Below, in pieces: positions 1 through 7,998 of a stretch of 64,000 nt of DNA. Under the pieces are notes generated by a model that was not told where the DNA came from, ran no database searches, and was given only the letters and a program-made list of their open reading frames with translations. This DNA comes from Photobacterium toruni (GTDB lineage: Bacteria; Pseudomonadota; Gammaproteobacteria; Enterobacterales; Vibrionaceae), in the NCBI RefSeq assembly GCF_024529955.1, contig NZ_AP024854.1, positions 1,054,001 to 1,118,000 of the forward strand, read 5' to 3'. Each line of letters starts with the position of its first letter. Position 1 is the first letter of the stretch. Position numbers and translations under genes: made by a program.

Positions 1-627
1 ATTCATAAAGCGGTACCTATTGAAATGTATGACGGTAATGATACCCGCTCAATGACGGCTAATAATACTTCTGCATTTAATTACCGCCCGGTTGCTGGTA
101 GCAATAGTTTATCACTGCATGCCTATGGCGCTGCAATAGACATTAATCCATTACAAAATCCATTTGTGACTTTTGGCAGTAATGGCAATGTTAAGTTTAG
201 CCCTGTTCAAGGGACGCGTTATGCAAATCGAGCTCAATATCGGTTTGGTAAACCAGACAGTCGAGGTATGGCTGAAACTGTGATTGCAACTTTTGCGCGT
301 AATGGTTTTCAATATTGGGGCGGCTTTTGGGATTCTCCAATTGATTATCAGCATTTTCAATTGACCAAAGATATGGCGTTAACCATGAGTAAAATGACGC
401 CTGTACAAGCGACATTATTTTTTCAGCGTTATATTGCTTGGTATGACAGTTGTAGCAAGATGTATCCAACAGCATATAGTCAGTATAAATTTAACGATTA
501 CACTGAATATCTAAAACATCAGTTAGTTGTTAAGTCATTGCATACCGCTTATAGTGCTGACCCTCAGCGAGTTATGGATGCGATTAAACGTCAACCTTTA
601 CGTTCGGCTATTTGTGTAAAGCGTTAG
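1..627 (+). CDS. M15-type D-Ala-D-Ala carboxypeptidase / L-Ala-D-Glu peptidase-like protein, 5' truncated
   Basis: The reading frame is open from base 1, so the true start lies upstream and only the C-terminal 208 residues are seen. The segment SLSLHAYGAAIDINPLQNPF has the His-x6-Asp zinc ligand pair of the VanY/M15 peptidase fold. The later GGFWDSPIDYQHFQL supplies the usual catalytic acid and third ligand (D-x-x-H). Family members cut peptide stems of peptidoglycan or remove terminal D-Ala; M15_4 endolysin-like proteins look similar. The exact bond cut cannot be told from this fragment. About 60 residues after the last motif contain several Lys, Tyr and Gln and no recognised domain. No operon partner is seen downstream, since the next gene starts 142 bp later behind its own RBS. 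Confidence 0.7.
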   Translation: MHKAVPIEMYDGNDTRSMTANNTSAFNYRPVAGSNSLSLHAYGAAIDINPLQNPFVTFGSNGNVKFSPVQGTRYANRAQYRFGKPDSRGMAETVIATFARNGFQYWGGFWDSPIDYQHFQLTKDMALTMSKMTPVQATLFFQRYIAWYDSCSKMYPTAYSQYKFNDYTEYLKHQLVVKSLHTAYSADPQRVMDAIKRQPLRSAICVKR

Positions 628-769
628 TTGGCAAGAGGTTTGTTGATAAGTTGCAATCTAAGTCATAGTTTTTAGTCTGTGTACTTTGTTTTTGATTAAT
701 TCATTTGCGGCAATGATTTGAGACTCTTAGGATGGGCATCATTAGTCTTATTTGACAAAGGATGGTTCA

Positions 770-1678
770 ATGGTTAATCAAATTACAATGGTTGCACAGC
801 AATTACACTTTTCAGAGTTAGTGCAAGGCTATTGGCGTTTAGCTGAATGGGGCATGACTGCGCAACAACGATTAGCTTTTATAGAACAACACCTTGAATT
901 AGGGGTCACGACAGTTGATCACGCTGATATTTATGGTGACTATCAATGCGAGGTGTTATTTGGTGAAGCCTTAGCATTGAAGCCAAGTCTACGTCAGCAA
1001 TTACAGATTGTGACGAAGTGTGATATCAATCTTTGTAATACTAAATATCCTCAGCGTCGTATTAATCATTACGATACCAGTAAGTCGCATATTATTGAGT
1101 CTGTAAATAAGTCATTGACCAATTTACAGGTTGATAATATTGATCTGCTATTAATTCATCGTCCCGATGTACTTATGGATGCTGATGAAGTTGCAGATGC
1201 ATTTGCGGAGTTAAAACAACAAGGCAAAGTAAATCATTTTGGTGTGTCGAATTTTTTACCCGCCCAATTTGATTTATTGCAATCTCGTCTTGAGCAACCT
1301 CTAGTTACTAATCAAATTGAAATTAATCCGCTTAATTTTGAAGTAGCTCATGATGGTACGCTTGATCAATTGCAGATGAAACGTATTCATCCAATGGCAT
1401 GGTCATGTTTAGCTGGTGGTGATATTTTCACTGGAAGGTCTGAGCAACACATTCGTGTGCGTGAAACATTAACTGAGATAGCATCTGAAATGGGTGTCGA
1501 TAGCATTAATCAAGTTATTTATGCATGGATTCGATGCTTACCTTCAAAGCCATTAGCGATTATGGGGTCGGGTGATATTGAGCATGTGAAATTAGCTGTT
1601 GCAGGATTAGATTTTAGATTATCACGTGAGCAATTTTATCGCGTATGGGCTGCATCAAAAGGTCATGGTGTGCCATAA
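770..1678 (+). CDS. ydhF: Aldo/keto reductase, YdhF family
   Basis: A 302-residue NADPH-dependent oxidoreductase of the aldo/keto reductase fold. It matches remembered E. coli YdhF nearly end to end, including GYWRL near the N-terminus, TTVDHADIYGDYQCE (the AKR signature with catalytic Asp and Tyr), DLLLIHRPDVLMDADEV, and KVNHFGVSNFLPAQFDLLQ. The C-terminal IMGSGDIEHV resembles the cofactor-binding end of the barrel. The physiological substrate of YdhF is not established. I chose the ATG at 770 because AAAGGA lies just upstream and E. coli YdhF starts at the equivalent MVQ; an in-frame TTG at 752 would add six residues with no RBS. The gene is monocistronic and converges on ynjE across a hairpin. 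Confidence 0.9.
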   Translation: MVNQITMVAQQLHFSELVQGYWRLAEWGMTAQQRLAFIEQHLELGVTTVDHADIYGDYQCEVLFGEALALKPSLRQQLQIVTKCDINLCNTKYPQRRINHYDTSKSHIIESVNKSLTNLQVDNIDLLLIHRPDVLMDADEVADAFAELKQQGKVNHFGVSNFLPAQFDLLQSRLEQPLVTNQIEINPLNFEVAHDGTLDQLQMKRIHPMAWSCLAGGDIFTGRSEQHIRVRETLTEIASEMGVDSINQVIYAWIRCLPSKPLAIMGSGDIEHVKLAVAGLDFRLSREQFYRVWAASKGHGVP

Positions 1679-1704
1679 CTGCATTGATTTTTTAGTAAAG
1701 AGAA

Positions 1705-1751
1705 AACGGCAGGGAATATCCTTTGTTAGTAAGGAATATTGCACTGCCGTT
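1705..1751. terminator. Imperfect hairpin between convergent ydhF and ynjE
   Basis: AACGGCAG (1705-1712) pairs with CTGCCGTT (1744-1751). Inside, AATATCCTT and AAGGAATATT give a second, imperfect pairing block. On the minus strand the stem is followed by TTTCTCTTT, so it fits best as the ynjE terminator, possibly bidirectional. Confidence 0.5.
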
Positions 1752-1776
1752 ATAACCTTTAATGTTTATTCATTAT

Positions 1777-3102
1777 TTAATGTACGCTTGAGGGCGTAAT
1801 TGTCCCTTCCGCTATTGGGTTGTTTTTATTGGCACTCCACTGATACCAACCACCATCATAAACACTAATGTTTTTCCAACCGAGAATATGCGCGAAGAAA
1901 AAGGCCTCAGATGCTCGCCAGCCAGTACCACAGAAAAACGCGACATCCTGATCTGGCTTAATATTCCATTGCGCCCATTGAGCGGTAATTTCATTGCCGC
2001 TTTTCATGGTTTGATCTGGATTAAGATAATCTTGCATGTGGTAAGAATCTGAACCTGCATGCCCCCATTTAGCTCCTTCTATACGTCCTTTGGGCTTAAT
2101 GTAATCATAGCCACTGGTTTCACCAATATATTCAGGCCAGGTACGAATACTAACAACAGATTGTTGATTAACAGGCATTTTTAATAATGATTTTACTTGT
2201 GCTGTATCGATTATATATTGAGGATTTACAGGAATTTTTTTACCAAAAGCAACGGGTTTTTTATTGTAGTTTGGTAAGTTTTCTGTGGGGTAATCAGCAT
2301 TATCCCATGCTGTCCAGCCACCATTTAATAAACGTACATCTTTAACGCCAGCATACATTAAGAAGTTAGCAAAACGTGCTGCTGACATATTATTGCGAGC
2401 ATATAGGATAACCGTCGTATCATAACGAATACCCAGATTAGCAATCACTTTGGCTAATGCAGCATTACTGACTTTATTCCACCAAGGTTCTGATTCAATA
2501 GTGTTGGTATTTACATACAACGATCCTGGAATATGGTCGAGTAAGTATTTTGCTGGTGGTCCCCATTCAACTTCCACGACTTTATAGCCATGCTTTGGCG
2601 CATAACGAGGGTGTTTACCATCAATAAGATCATGTAGCCATGATACAGGTACTAATTGTTGAAAATTAGGTAAAGCACTAAGTTGACCATGATAATGATT
2701 AAGTGATTGATCAATAGTCGTTACAGAATGATAACCTTGATTTTTTAAAGCAGTTGTTAATTGCTGAGCTTTATCTGCTGAGCAATATAAATAAGTTGGA
2801 AGAGTAGGTTTCAGATGTTTATCGTGTAATAAGGTTTTAAAACCGGAGATATCTAATGTTTTTAACCAACTAGCATCAATGTTAATTGCACCGGCGATAT
2901 GACCGCCATATTGTTGTTGAGGCTCAGGCCAACCGTTATAAAAATTACTATTACGACAATCAATAATTTGTAGCGGAGTTTTATGTGCTTGCTGTTGAGC
3001 TAATTGTTCAAACGTTGCTGTTGTTGATGACGAAGAGTTAGCGGCAAATGAAGAGCCAGACGCCAGTAACAGTGCTGCTATAGTGGTTATTTTAATAAAC
3101 AT
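1777..3102 (-). CDS. ynjE: Periplasmic triple-rhodanese sulfurtransferase YnjE
   Basis: A 441-residue protein with a signal peptide (MFIKITTIAALLLASGSSFA, cleavage around residue 20) and three rhodanese modules. It resembles E. coli YnjE throughout (FYNGWP, HIPGSLYVNTN, KPKGRIEGAKWGHAGSDS). The third domain carries the active-site loop FFCGTGWRASEA with Cys391. In the middle domain the equivalent position is Ala235 (LYARNNMS), so that domain is presumably inactive. The first domain has a Cys at the loop position (Cys107, YLYCSADKA), where E. coli YnjE as I recall has no Cys. YnjE moves sulfur from thiosulfate or similar donors, and a link to molybdopterin sulfuration has been proposed. The next gene on the same strand is mobB, a molybdenum-cofactor gene, about 220 bp upstream. 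Confidence 0.9.
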   Translation of the reverse strand: MFIKITTIAALLLASGSSFAANSSSSTTATFEQLAQQQAHKTPLQIIDCRNSNFYNGWPEPQQQYGGHIAGAINIDASWLKTLDISGFKTLLHDKHLKPTLPTYLYCSADKAQQLTTALKNQGYHSVTTIDQSLNHYHGQLSALPNFQQLVPVSWLHDLIDGKHPRYAPKHGYKVVEVEWGPPAKYLLDHIPGSLYVNTNTIESEPWWNKVSNAALAKVIANLGIRYDTTVILYARNNMSAARFANFLMYAGVKDVRLLNGGWTAWDNADYPTENLPNYNKKPVAFGKKIPVNPQYIIDTAQVKSLLKMPVNQQSVVSIRTWPEYIGETSGYDYIKPKGRIEGAKWGHAGSDSYHMQDYLNPDQTMKSGNEITAQWAQWNIKPDQDVAFFCGTGWRASEAFFFAHILGWKNISVYDGGWYQWSANKNNPIAEGTITPSSVH

Positions 3103-3326
3103 AATGAAACCTAATCACCTTCGTGACAGTTAAAAGCAAGCGCGCATTTTAACGTTTTCAAAAGGTAATACAATTGGATTTCATTTATTTATAAAAAATT
3201 AGTCTTCTGTAATGATGAAAAAATTAAATTATTATGGCTTATTAATAATAACTATTTGATAGTATTTTAAATATTGCTATTTAGATGCGGCTAAACAGCA
3301 ATATTAAGCTTATATCTTCTTTGTTG

Positions 3327-3851
3327 CTATTCTGCGAGCCATTCAATAATAAACTGGCAAATATCGTGCGGATTATTTAAATCTAATTGCGGTAAATAAC
3401 AATCGTTCGGTGCCGGCTGATCACTAGCAAAAGCAAAAATAGTATTGTCTGTTGGATAAAGTAATGGTTTACCGTAACTTGGACGATGAATTTCTATTTT
3501 TGGAAATGGTTGATCTCGAAATCCTTCAATTAAAATTAAGTCTAATAGTTCATGATTGAGCTGGCTTAGACAATGATTTAATTCAGGATCTTGGCGTTCT
3601 GCTTGCGGATATTCAAAATATAACATATGACGTGATTGGGTTGCGAGCAAAGTTTGATCACATCCAGCATGGCGTAAACGGTAGCTGTCTTTTCCTGGCG
3701 TATCAGGATCAATATCATGATGACTATGTTTTAATAGCCCAATACGTAAGTTATGTTGTTTAAGAAGGGGAATAAGTTGTTCAAGAAGCGTCGTTTTTCC
3801 TGAACCACTAAAACCGGCAAAACCCAGTATAGGTGTAGGAGATGTAATCAT
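3327..3851 (-). CDS. mobB: Molybdopterin-guanine dinucleotide biosynthesis adapter MobB
   Basis: A 174-residue GTP-binding P-loop protein that assists MobA in adding GMP to molybdopterin. Visible motifs are the Walker A loop GFSGSGKTTLL near residues 11-21, the conserved LLKHSHHDIDPDTPGKDSYR segment, and LDLILIEGF for the Walker B region. The length matches the family (about 170). I start at the ATG at 3851 (MITSPTPILGF), as in E. coli MobB. An in-frame ATG at 3908 would add a 19-residue extension with no homology. A weak GGGT motif lies a few bases before the chosen start. MobA is not in this window. The neighbouring ynjE on the same strand suggests a loosely linked molybdopterin/sulfur locus (inference). 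Confidence 0.9.
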   Translation of the reverse strand: MITSPTPILGFAGFSGSGKTTLLEQLIPLLKQHNLRIGLLKHSHHDIDPDTPGKDSYRLRHAGCDQTLLATQSRHMLYFEYPQAERQDPELNHCLSQLNHELLDLILIEGFRDQPFPKIEIHRPSYGKPLLYPTDNTIFAFASDQPAPNDCYLPQLDLNNPHDICQFIIEWLAE

Positions 3852-4031
3852 TATGAGACCCGTTGATATTGATTCTTTTGCTATTATATACCTAACAAAA
3901 GTGAACACCTATCTACAGTGCGTATTTATTGATATATAAGGGATTTATTTTTGGTGAATTTTATTCTTGTCATTGAATAAAAAATGATAGCTACGACAAT
4001 TAATATAATCTTTCCTAACAGGGAGTGCGTA

Positions 4032-4523
4032 ATGTGGGCGACATTGGATTTTGAAGCATCTGGGCTATCCGAATTTTCTTATCCTATTGAAGTTGGATAT
4101 TCACTTCCTACTGGTATTGATCATAGTTTATTGATTAATCCGTTATCAGCAAGTGATGAATGGGTTTATTGGGATACGTTTTCCGAATCAAATATTCATA
4201 AAATTACACGCTATGAATTAGAGACAAATGGAAAACAAGTTGTTGATGTTTGTCAGCATCTTAATGCCGTTTTAGGGCAGTATGAATTAGTTTTTTGTGA
4301 CAGTGAGTGGGATTTATTTTGGCTTGGAAGGTTATATCATGCCGCACATATGCGACCCTCATTTATGTTGACTGAGATTTGTTGTTGGTTAAAACAGCAC
4401 AATGGCATTGAACGAGTACATTTTCAATTAGCACTTGAGCGACAAGGCCCTGTTAAACATCGGGCGAGTTATGATGCAAAGCAAATTCGTTTAGCACTTG
4501 ATACTTTAGTGGGTAATCGATAA
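4032..4523 (+). CDS. DEDDh-type 3'-5' exonuclease-like protein
   Basis: A 163-residue protein with the three ExoIII-superfamily motifs: motif I TLDFEASGL (residues 4-12, catalytic Asp and Glu), motif II CDSEWDLFWL (Asp), and motif III HRASYDAKQ (His-x4-Asp). The fold therefore matches RNase T/DnaQ exonucleases, and all four expected acids plus the His are present. It is short and lacks any extra domain, so the substrate (RNA or DNA) cannot be assigned. The start at 4032 follows GGGAG at 4021-4025 with good spacing. The in-frame ATG at 3984 would add 16 hydrophobic residues with no homologous role. It sits alone between divergent mobB and an EEP-family gene. Confidence 0.72.
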   Translation: MWATLDFEASGLSEFSYPIEVGYSLPTGIDHSLLINPLSASDEWVYWDTFSESNIHKITRYELETNGKQVVDVCQHLNAVLGQYELVFCDSEWDLFWLGRLYHAAHMRPSFMLTEICCWLKQHNGIERVHFQLALERQGPVKHRASYDAKQIRLALDTLVGNR

Positions 4524-4608
4524 GTCATTATTTTCATAAATTCAGTGTTTATTATTGCAGCTGCCGATTACAATGTTTGATATAAAAATATGTAGATGGG
4601 AAGATTGA

Positions 4609-5745
4609 GTGAAATCTGTATCTAATCGAAATCAATCACTTCGTGTAGCAATGTTTAATATTTCGATGTCAGACAGTGAGCCAGAAAAAATATTAGCATT
4701 AACGGCTAATCCAAATATTACACGTTTACGACGATTGGCGGCTATTATTCAACATATCGCACCTGATGTGATATTACTGTGTGAGTTTGATCATCTTGGT
4801 GCTGGTGGTGATGATGGCTCATTAGCGAATTTCTGTAATAATTATTTAGCAGTTTCTCAATATAATCAGACGTTGATTGACTATCCATATCGGTTATGTC
4901 CTGCGACTAATACCGGTTTATTATGTGGCACCGATTTAAATAATGACGGTATGATGACATTGCCTGAAGATGGTATGGGCTTTGGTCATTTTCATGGTAA
5001 TTTTGGTTTTGTATTATTATCTAAATACCCAATACAAGAGAATAATATTCGTTCATGGCAACATATGCGGTGGAGTAGTATGCCTAATGCATTAATTCCT
5101 CGTGATTTTTATAGTATTGAAGCAATAAATATATTGAGACTATCGTCTAAAAATCATCTGATCATCCCCATTCAGTATGAGTCACACGTTATAAATCTTG
5201 TATGCAGTCATCCAACGCCCCCTGTTTTTGATGGTCCTGAACGGCGTAATGCCAAACGCAATCATGATGAAATTCAACTTCTCTGCGATATTATTGATAA
5301 TGCGGCATACTTAGAAGATGATGCTGGGAATACAGGAGGGTTACAACCTGAGCAATTATTTGTTGTTTTAGGTGATTTGAATGCAGATGTCGTTGATGGT
5401 GACGGCTTAAAAACGCCAATTAAACATTTATTAGGTCACCCTCGAATTCATCAACAAGTGAGTCACGGTATATTTACGCCAAAAAGTATAGGGAGCCGTG
5501 AATATCGACCGTGGCAGCGGCGTAAAGGACGTAATAATGAATGGACACATTTAGGTGGAATGCGTTTAGATTATGTTTTGCCATCATCTAATTTTACGAT
5601 TGTAAGCAGTGGCGTATTTTGGCCCGAAAAAGATCATCCATTACGGCAATTAGTGCTTGATGATAAAGGGCGCGAAAAACCTACCGCAGGATCGGACCAT
5701 CGACTTGTTTGGGTTGATATAACATGTCCAGAGCCATCATTGTAA
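4609..5745 (+). CDS. Endonuclease/exonuclease/phosphatase (EEP) family protein
   Basis: A 378-residue protein starting at GTG with GGGAAG about 8 bp upstream. It shows the metal-dependent EEP phosphohydrolase signature: RVAMFNISM near the N-terminus, PDVILLCEFD with the catalytic Glu, VVLGDLNADVVDGDG (Asp-x-Asn), and the C-terminal AGSDHRLVWVDI (Ser-Asp-His). No signal peptide is evident. EEP proteins include DNases, sphingomyelinases and inositol phosphatases. The long insert around residues 95-160 (GLLCGTDLNNDGMMTLPEDG) does not let me choose a substrate. It follows the exonuclease gene by 85 bp on the same strand, so co-transcription is possible. Confidence 0.78.
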   Translation: MKSVSNRNQSLRVAMFNISMSDSEPEKILALTANPNITRLRRLAAIIQHIAPDVILLCEFDHLGAGGDDGSLANFCNNYLAVSQYNQTLIDYPYRLCPATNTGLLCGTDLNNDGMMTLPEDGMGFGHFHGNFGFVLLSKYPIQENNIRSWQHMRWSSMPNALIPRDFYSIEAINILRLSSKNHLIIPIQYESHVINLVCSHPTPPVFDGPERRNAKRNHDEIQLLCDIIDNAAYLEDDAGNTGGLQPEQLFVVLGDLNADVVDGDGLKTPIKHLLGHPRIHQQVSHGIFTPKSIGSREYRPWQRRKGRNNEWTHLGGMRLDYVLPSSNFTIVSSGVFWPEKDHPLRQLVLDDKGREKPTAGSDHRLVWVDITCPEPSL

Positions 5746-5794
5746 TAAAATGGAACAATTGATCGTCATTGTTCCATATTTAAAGCGGAGAATG

Positions 5795-5825
5795 ATAAAA
5801 TGACTAAATAGATCAGTCATTTTAT
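5795..5825. terminator. Bidirectional terminator between the EEP gene and the AMMECR1 gene
   Basis: A perfect 11-bp stem, ATAAAATGACT (5795-5805) with AGTCATTTTAT (5815-5825), has a 9-nt loop and A/T-rich flanks on both strands. A second inverted repeat, TGGAACAAT with ATTGTTCCA, lies just before it near 5750-5776. Confidence 0.7.
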
Positions 5826-5840
5826 TCTTGAATTATTAAA

Positions 5841-6461
5841 TTAAAAATATTTACCACGAATAGTATTGAAATTTTCTTTCAGGGCGCAAGTTGTGAATGT
5901 TTTAATTACCATCGAGTCTGACCAATAATTAGTCGACCAACCTGCTTTTTGTTTAAGTAATTGTATAAATTGAGGCGTTGATAATCCTCGGCGCCAAGCA
6001 CTGGGTAATACGACTGTTTGTACATGACGATCGGTCAACAATACACCTTGCTTATTATGAGATAAATATTCAAATAATTCGGCTTCAGTACTAAATGGTT
6101 GTATAACCAATGGAGATAGAACTTCTACTTCAATACTTAAATCATCAAGTTGATCTTCTGCTAGTGGCATAAAACGGCGATCTTCATAAGCACTGCCTAT
6201 CGCTTTATTATGCATTTCTAATATTAAAGGTTTAGTTGCAATCGTTGATCCAATACAACCCTGTAGTTGACCATTCACTTCTAATGTTACAAAGCATGCT
6301 GCGGGTTGTAACATTTTACGATTATAGTGTTCTATTTTAGGTGCTGAGGCTGAAATCGCTTTTTCTGAAAAATGGCCTCGAATCGCATCACGGGCAATAT
6401 CCAGTAGCTGCGTAAGTTCACCTTTATTGTATGTTTGATGTGTGACAGCTGAAATATCCAC
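5841..6461 (-). CDS. AMMECR1-domain protein (AmmeMemoRadiSam system protein A-like)
   Basis: A 206-residue protein covering the whole AMMECR1 fold. The conserved core is GQLQGCIGSTIATKPL around residues 83-98, followed by AIGSAYEDRRFMPL and LDDLSIEVEVLSPL. The start is GTG at 6461, supported by AGGAG 8 bp upstream; no better ATG exists nearby. AMMECR1 proteins often occur beside a Memo-like protein and a radical SAM enzyme, a set proposed to modify an RNA or protein; neither partner is encoded next to this copy. The gene stands alone, facing the EEP gene at its 3' end with a 373-bp gap on the other side. The molecular function is unknown. Confidence 0.85.
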   Translation of the reverse strand: MDISAVTHQTYNKGELTQLLDIARDAIRGHFSEKAISASAPKIEHYNRKMLQPAACFVTLEVNGQLQGCIGSTIATKPLILEMHNKAIGSAYEDRRFMPLAEDQLDDLSIEVEVLSPLVIQPFSTEAELFEYLSHNKQGVLLTDRHVQTVVLPSAWRRGLSTPQFIQLLKQKAGWSTNYWSDSMVIKTFTTCALKENFNTIRGKYF

Positions 6462-6834
6462 CAGTGTTCTCCTTTTTGATTTTTATGAATTATTAATACG
6501 TCCGTATATAAATAATGAATGCCAAATACGTGAGTTTATAAAATACTTAGCAGTGATATAAATGTGTTGTACGAGCAATAACTTATTTTATTGTATGATT
6601 AATATCATCTATTTTTACTGATTATTCAATATATGCGTAAGTAAAAAGTGTTAACTTGTTTGTCAAAATTATGCTGTTTGTAAGTTTTTAATGGGAGTGT
6701 AGTTAAATTAATACAATTGAGTAATATTTGTACTTTTTTTGATTGTTTTTTTGATTGTGTTGTTTATAGGTTTTACTCACAAGGTAGATTGTTTTATCGT
6801 TAATGCTATTTTTATGTTGAAGATAAAGTAGATT
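6462..6834. other. Intergenic region, divergent promoters
   Basis: About 370 bp of AT-rich sequence between the divergent AMMECR1 and glutaredoxin genes. No ORF, RNA gene or strong hairpin is seen. Long T runs near 6727-6757 lie upstream of the glutaredoxin gene. Confidence 0.5.
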
Positions 6835-7152
6835 ATGAATAGCGATCAAGGTTTGACGATTGAACAATTGAGTGAATATCAAAATGTGATCATTACTCAG
6901 CCTAATTGTCCATATTGTGTAAAAGCAAAAGCATTATTGGATCAGCAAGGTACTGAATATGTGACATTAGTTCTTGGACAACAATTAACAAAAGTAGTTA
7001 TGGTTGATTTTATTCAACATATTGCCAATGTTAACGTACGAACAGTACCACAGATTATTTTAGATGGTCACTATATCGGTGGTCATGATGACTTAGTGGC
7101 ATTTCTTGATCGTCAAGTTAGTAATAATAGCTTTGATGATTTTGAGTTATAA
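6835..7152 (+). CDS. Glutaredoxin-family thiol oxidoreductase
   Basis: A 105-residue protein with the classical dithiol glutaredoxin active site CPYC (residues 26-29, in QPNCPYCVKAKALL). The cis-Pro segment VRTVPQIILDGHYIGGHDDLVAFL forms the glutathione-binding face. It should reduce disulfides or glutathione-mixed disulfides in the cytoplasm with GSH. Spacing and length are near GrxA/GrxC, but the N-terminal 15 residues are not typical of either, so I give no symbol. A rho-independent terminator follows closely, so it is probably transcribed alone. Confidence 0.85.
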   Translation: MNSDQGLTIEQLSEYQNVIITQPNCPYCVKAKALLDQQGTEYVTLVLGQQLTKVVMVDFIQHIANVNVRTVPQIILDGHYIGGHDDLVAFLDRQVSNNSFDDFEL

Positions 7153-7177
7153 AACTAATCTAACATAGATCATAAAA

Positions 7178-7205
7178 TAAAAAGGGGGATTACCTCCTTT
7201 TTTAT
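7178..7205 (+). terminator. Rho-independent terminator after the glutaredoxin gene
   Basis: AAAAAGGGGG pairs with CCTCCTTTTT (one G-T wobble) around an ATTA loop and is followed by T residues. It lies 26 bp after the glutaredoxin stop codon. Confidence 0.8.
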
Positions 7206-7226
7206 ATAACATTTAAGAGATAACAG

Positions 7227-7433
7227 ATGAAATTAGATTTTTCACAATTAAATAAGCAGGCTAAACAATCATTTAGTAATCAGCATGCTGTGATTAAAAA
7301 AGTAATGCAAGGTAAAGTCGTTACTTGTGAGCAATGTCGACAGCCTTTGATATTTATTACACCAGAACAAAGTGAACAGCCTGGAATTGGTTGCTCAAAA
7401 GGGTGTACTTTTATCTCTCTTGAATTTGCATGA
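7227..7433 (+). CDS. Small conserved Cys-containing protein, function unknown
   Basis: A 68-residue soluble protein preceded by AAGAGATAA. It has a CEQC pair at residues 35-38 and two further cysteines (Cys56 and Cys60, in GIGCSKGCTF). This four-Cys pattern could bind zinc. The N-terminal 30 residues are polar and probably helical. No enzyme family is recognised. The preceding terminator separates it from the glutaredoxin gene, so it likely has its own promoter. Coding status rests on the RBS, the compact Cys pattern and codon use like its neighbours. Confidence 0.6.
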   Translation: MKLDFSQLNKQAKQSFSNQHAVIKKVMQGKVVTCEQCRQPLIFITPEQSEQPGIGCSKGCTFISLEFA

Positions 7434-7466
7434 TATTTATCATTATGTATTATTGCTGCATTTCGA

Positions 7467-7498
7467 GCAAAAAATAACCGATATCGGCTAATTTTTGC
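7467..7498. terminator. 32-bp near-perfect palindrome, possible terminator
   Basis: GCAAAAAATAACCGAT is followed directly by ATCGGCTAATTTTTGC; 14 of 16 positions pair. It lies 34 bp after the 68-residue gene. It can fold into a hairpin with A-tract and T-tract arms, fitting a bidirectional terminator, although it could instead be a protein-binding palindrome. Confidence 0.45.
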
Positions 7499-7898
7499 AA
7501 ACTTACTAATTAATTATAATTCATTTTTACACGATATTATTCCTGCAATAAGCTTTATTATTTATTCCAAAAGCTATTAGTTAATAATGGCTTATTCATT
7601 TTTATAATGTGACAGGTTAACACCAACATTTTCTGTTTATTTATATTAATAATTGCTTCTGTTATTTAGATTGGATATTAATTGTAACTTATTGATTAAA
7701 TAGATTAAAAATTAATTTAACTGAGTGTGGTGATATATAAAAAGTAGTTAAAAATTTCAAATGAACTAAAGTTGTAGCAATAGATGGTTAGAGTACAAAT
7801 AAAAAAACAGCTGTTTTGATGAAAATTAATTAATAGCGATACCTGTTTTTAGACTTAAAATTAATCGATTTAAGCTATTTGGTTGTTTTGTTTCTCTA

Positions 7899-7929
7899 TT
7901 GACAGTTCTCGTCTACTAATGGTTATATA
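7899..7929 (+). promoter_or_regulatory. Possible sigma70 promoter for the BCCT gene
   Basis: A perfect TTGACA at 7899-7904 and TATATA at 7924-7929 lie 70-100 bp before the start codon. The 19-bp spacer (21 bp to the alternative TATAAT) is longer than ideal, so an activator may be needed. Confidence 0.35.
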
Positions 7930-7998
7930 ATGGCGCTTTAATTTTTATTTACATGACTAAATATTAGGGTTGAGGCGATATCTAACAGGATGTAATAA

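Larger units (their letters stand above)
7434..7998. other. Long AT-rich intergenic region upstream of the BCCT transporter
   Basis: About 565 bp without a credible gene. It holds a 32-bp near-perfect palindrome at 7467-7498 and a possible sigma70 promoter at 7899-7929. The rest is A/T-rich, with runs that could bind H-NS-like proteins (inference). Confidence 0.5.
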
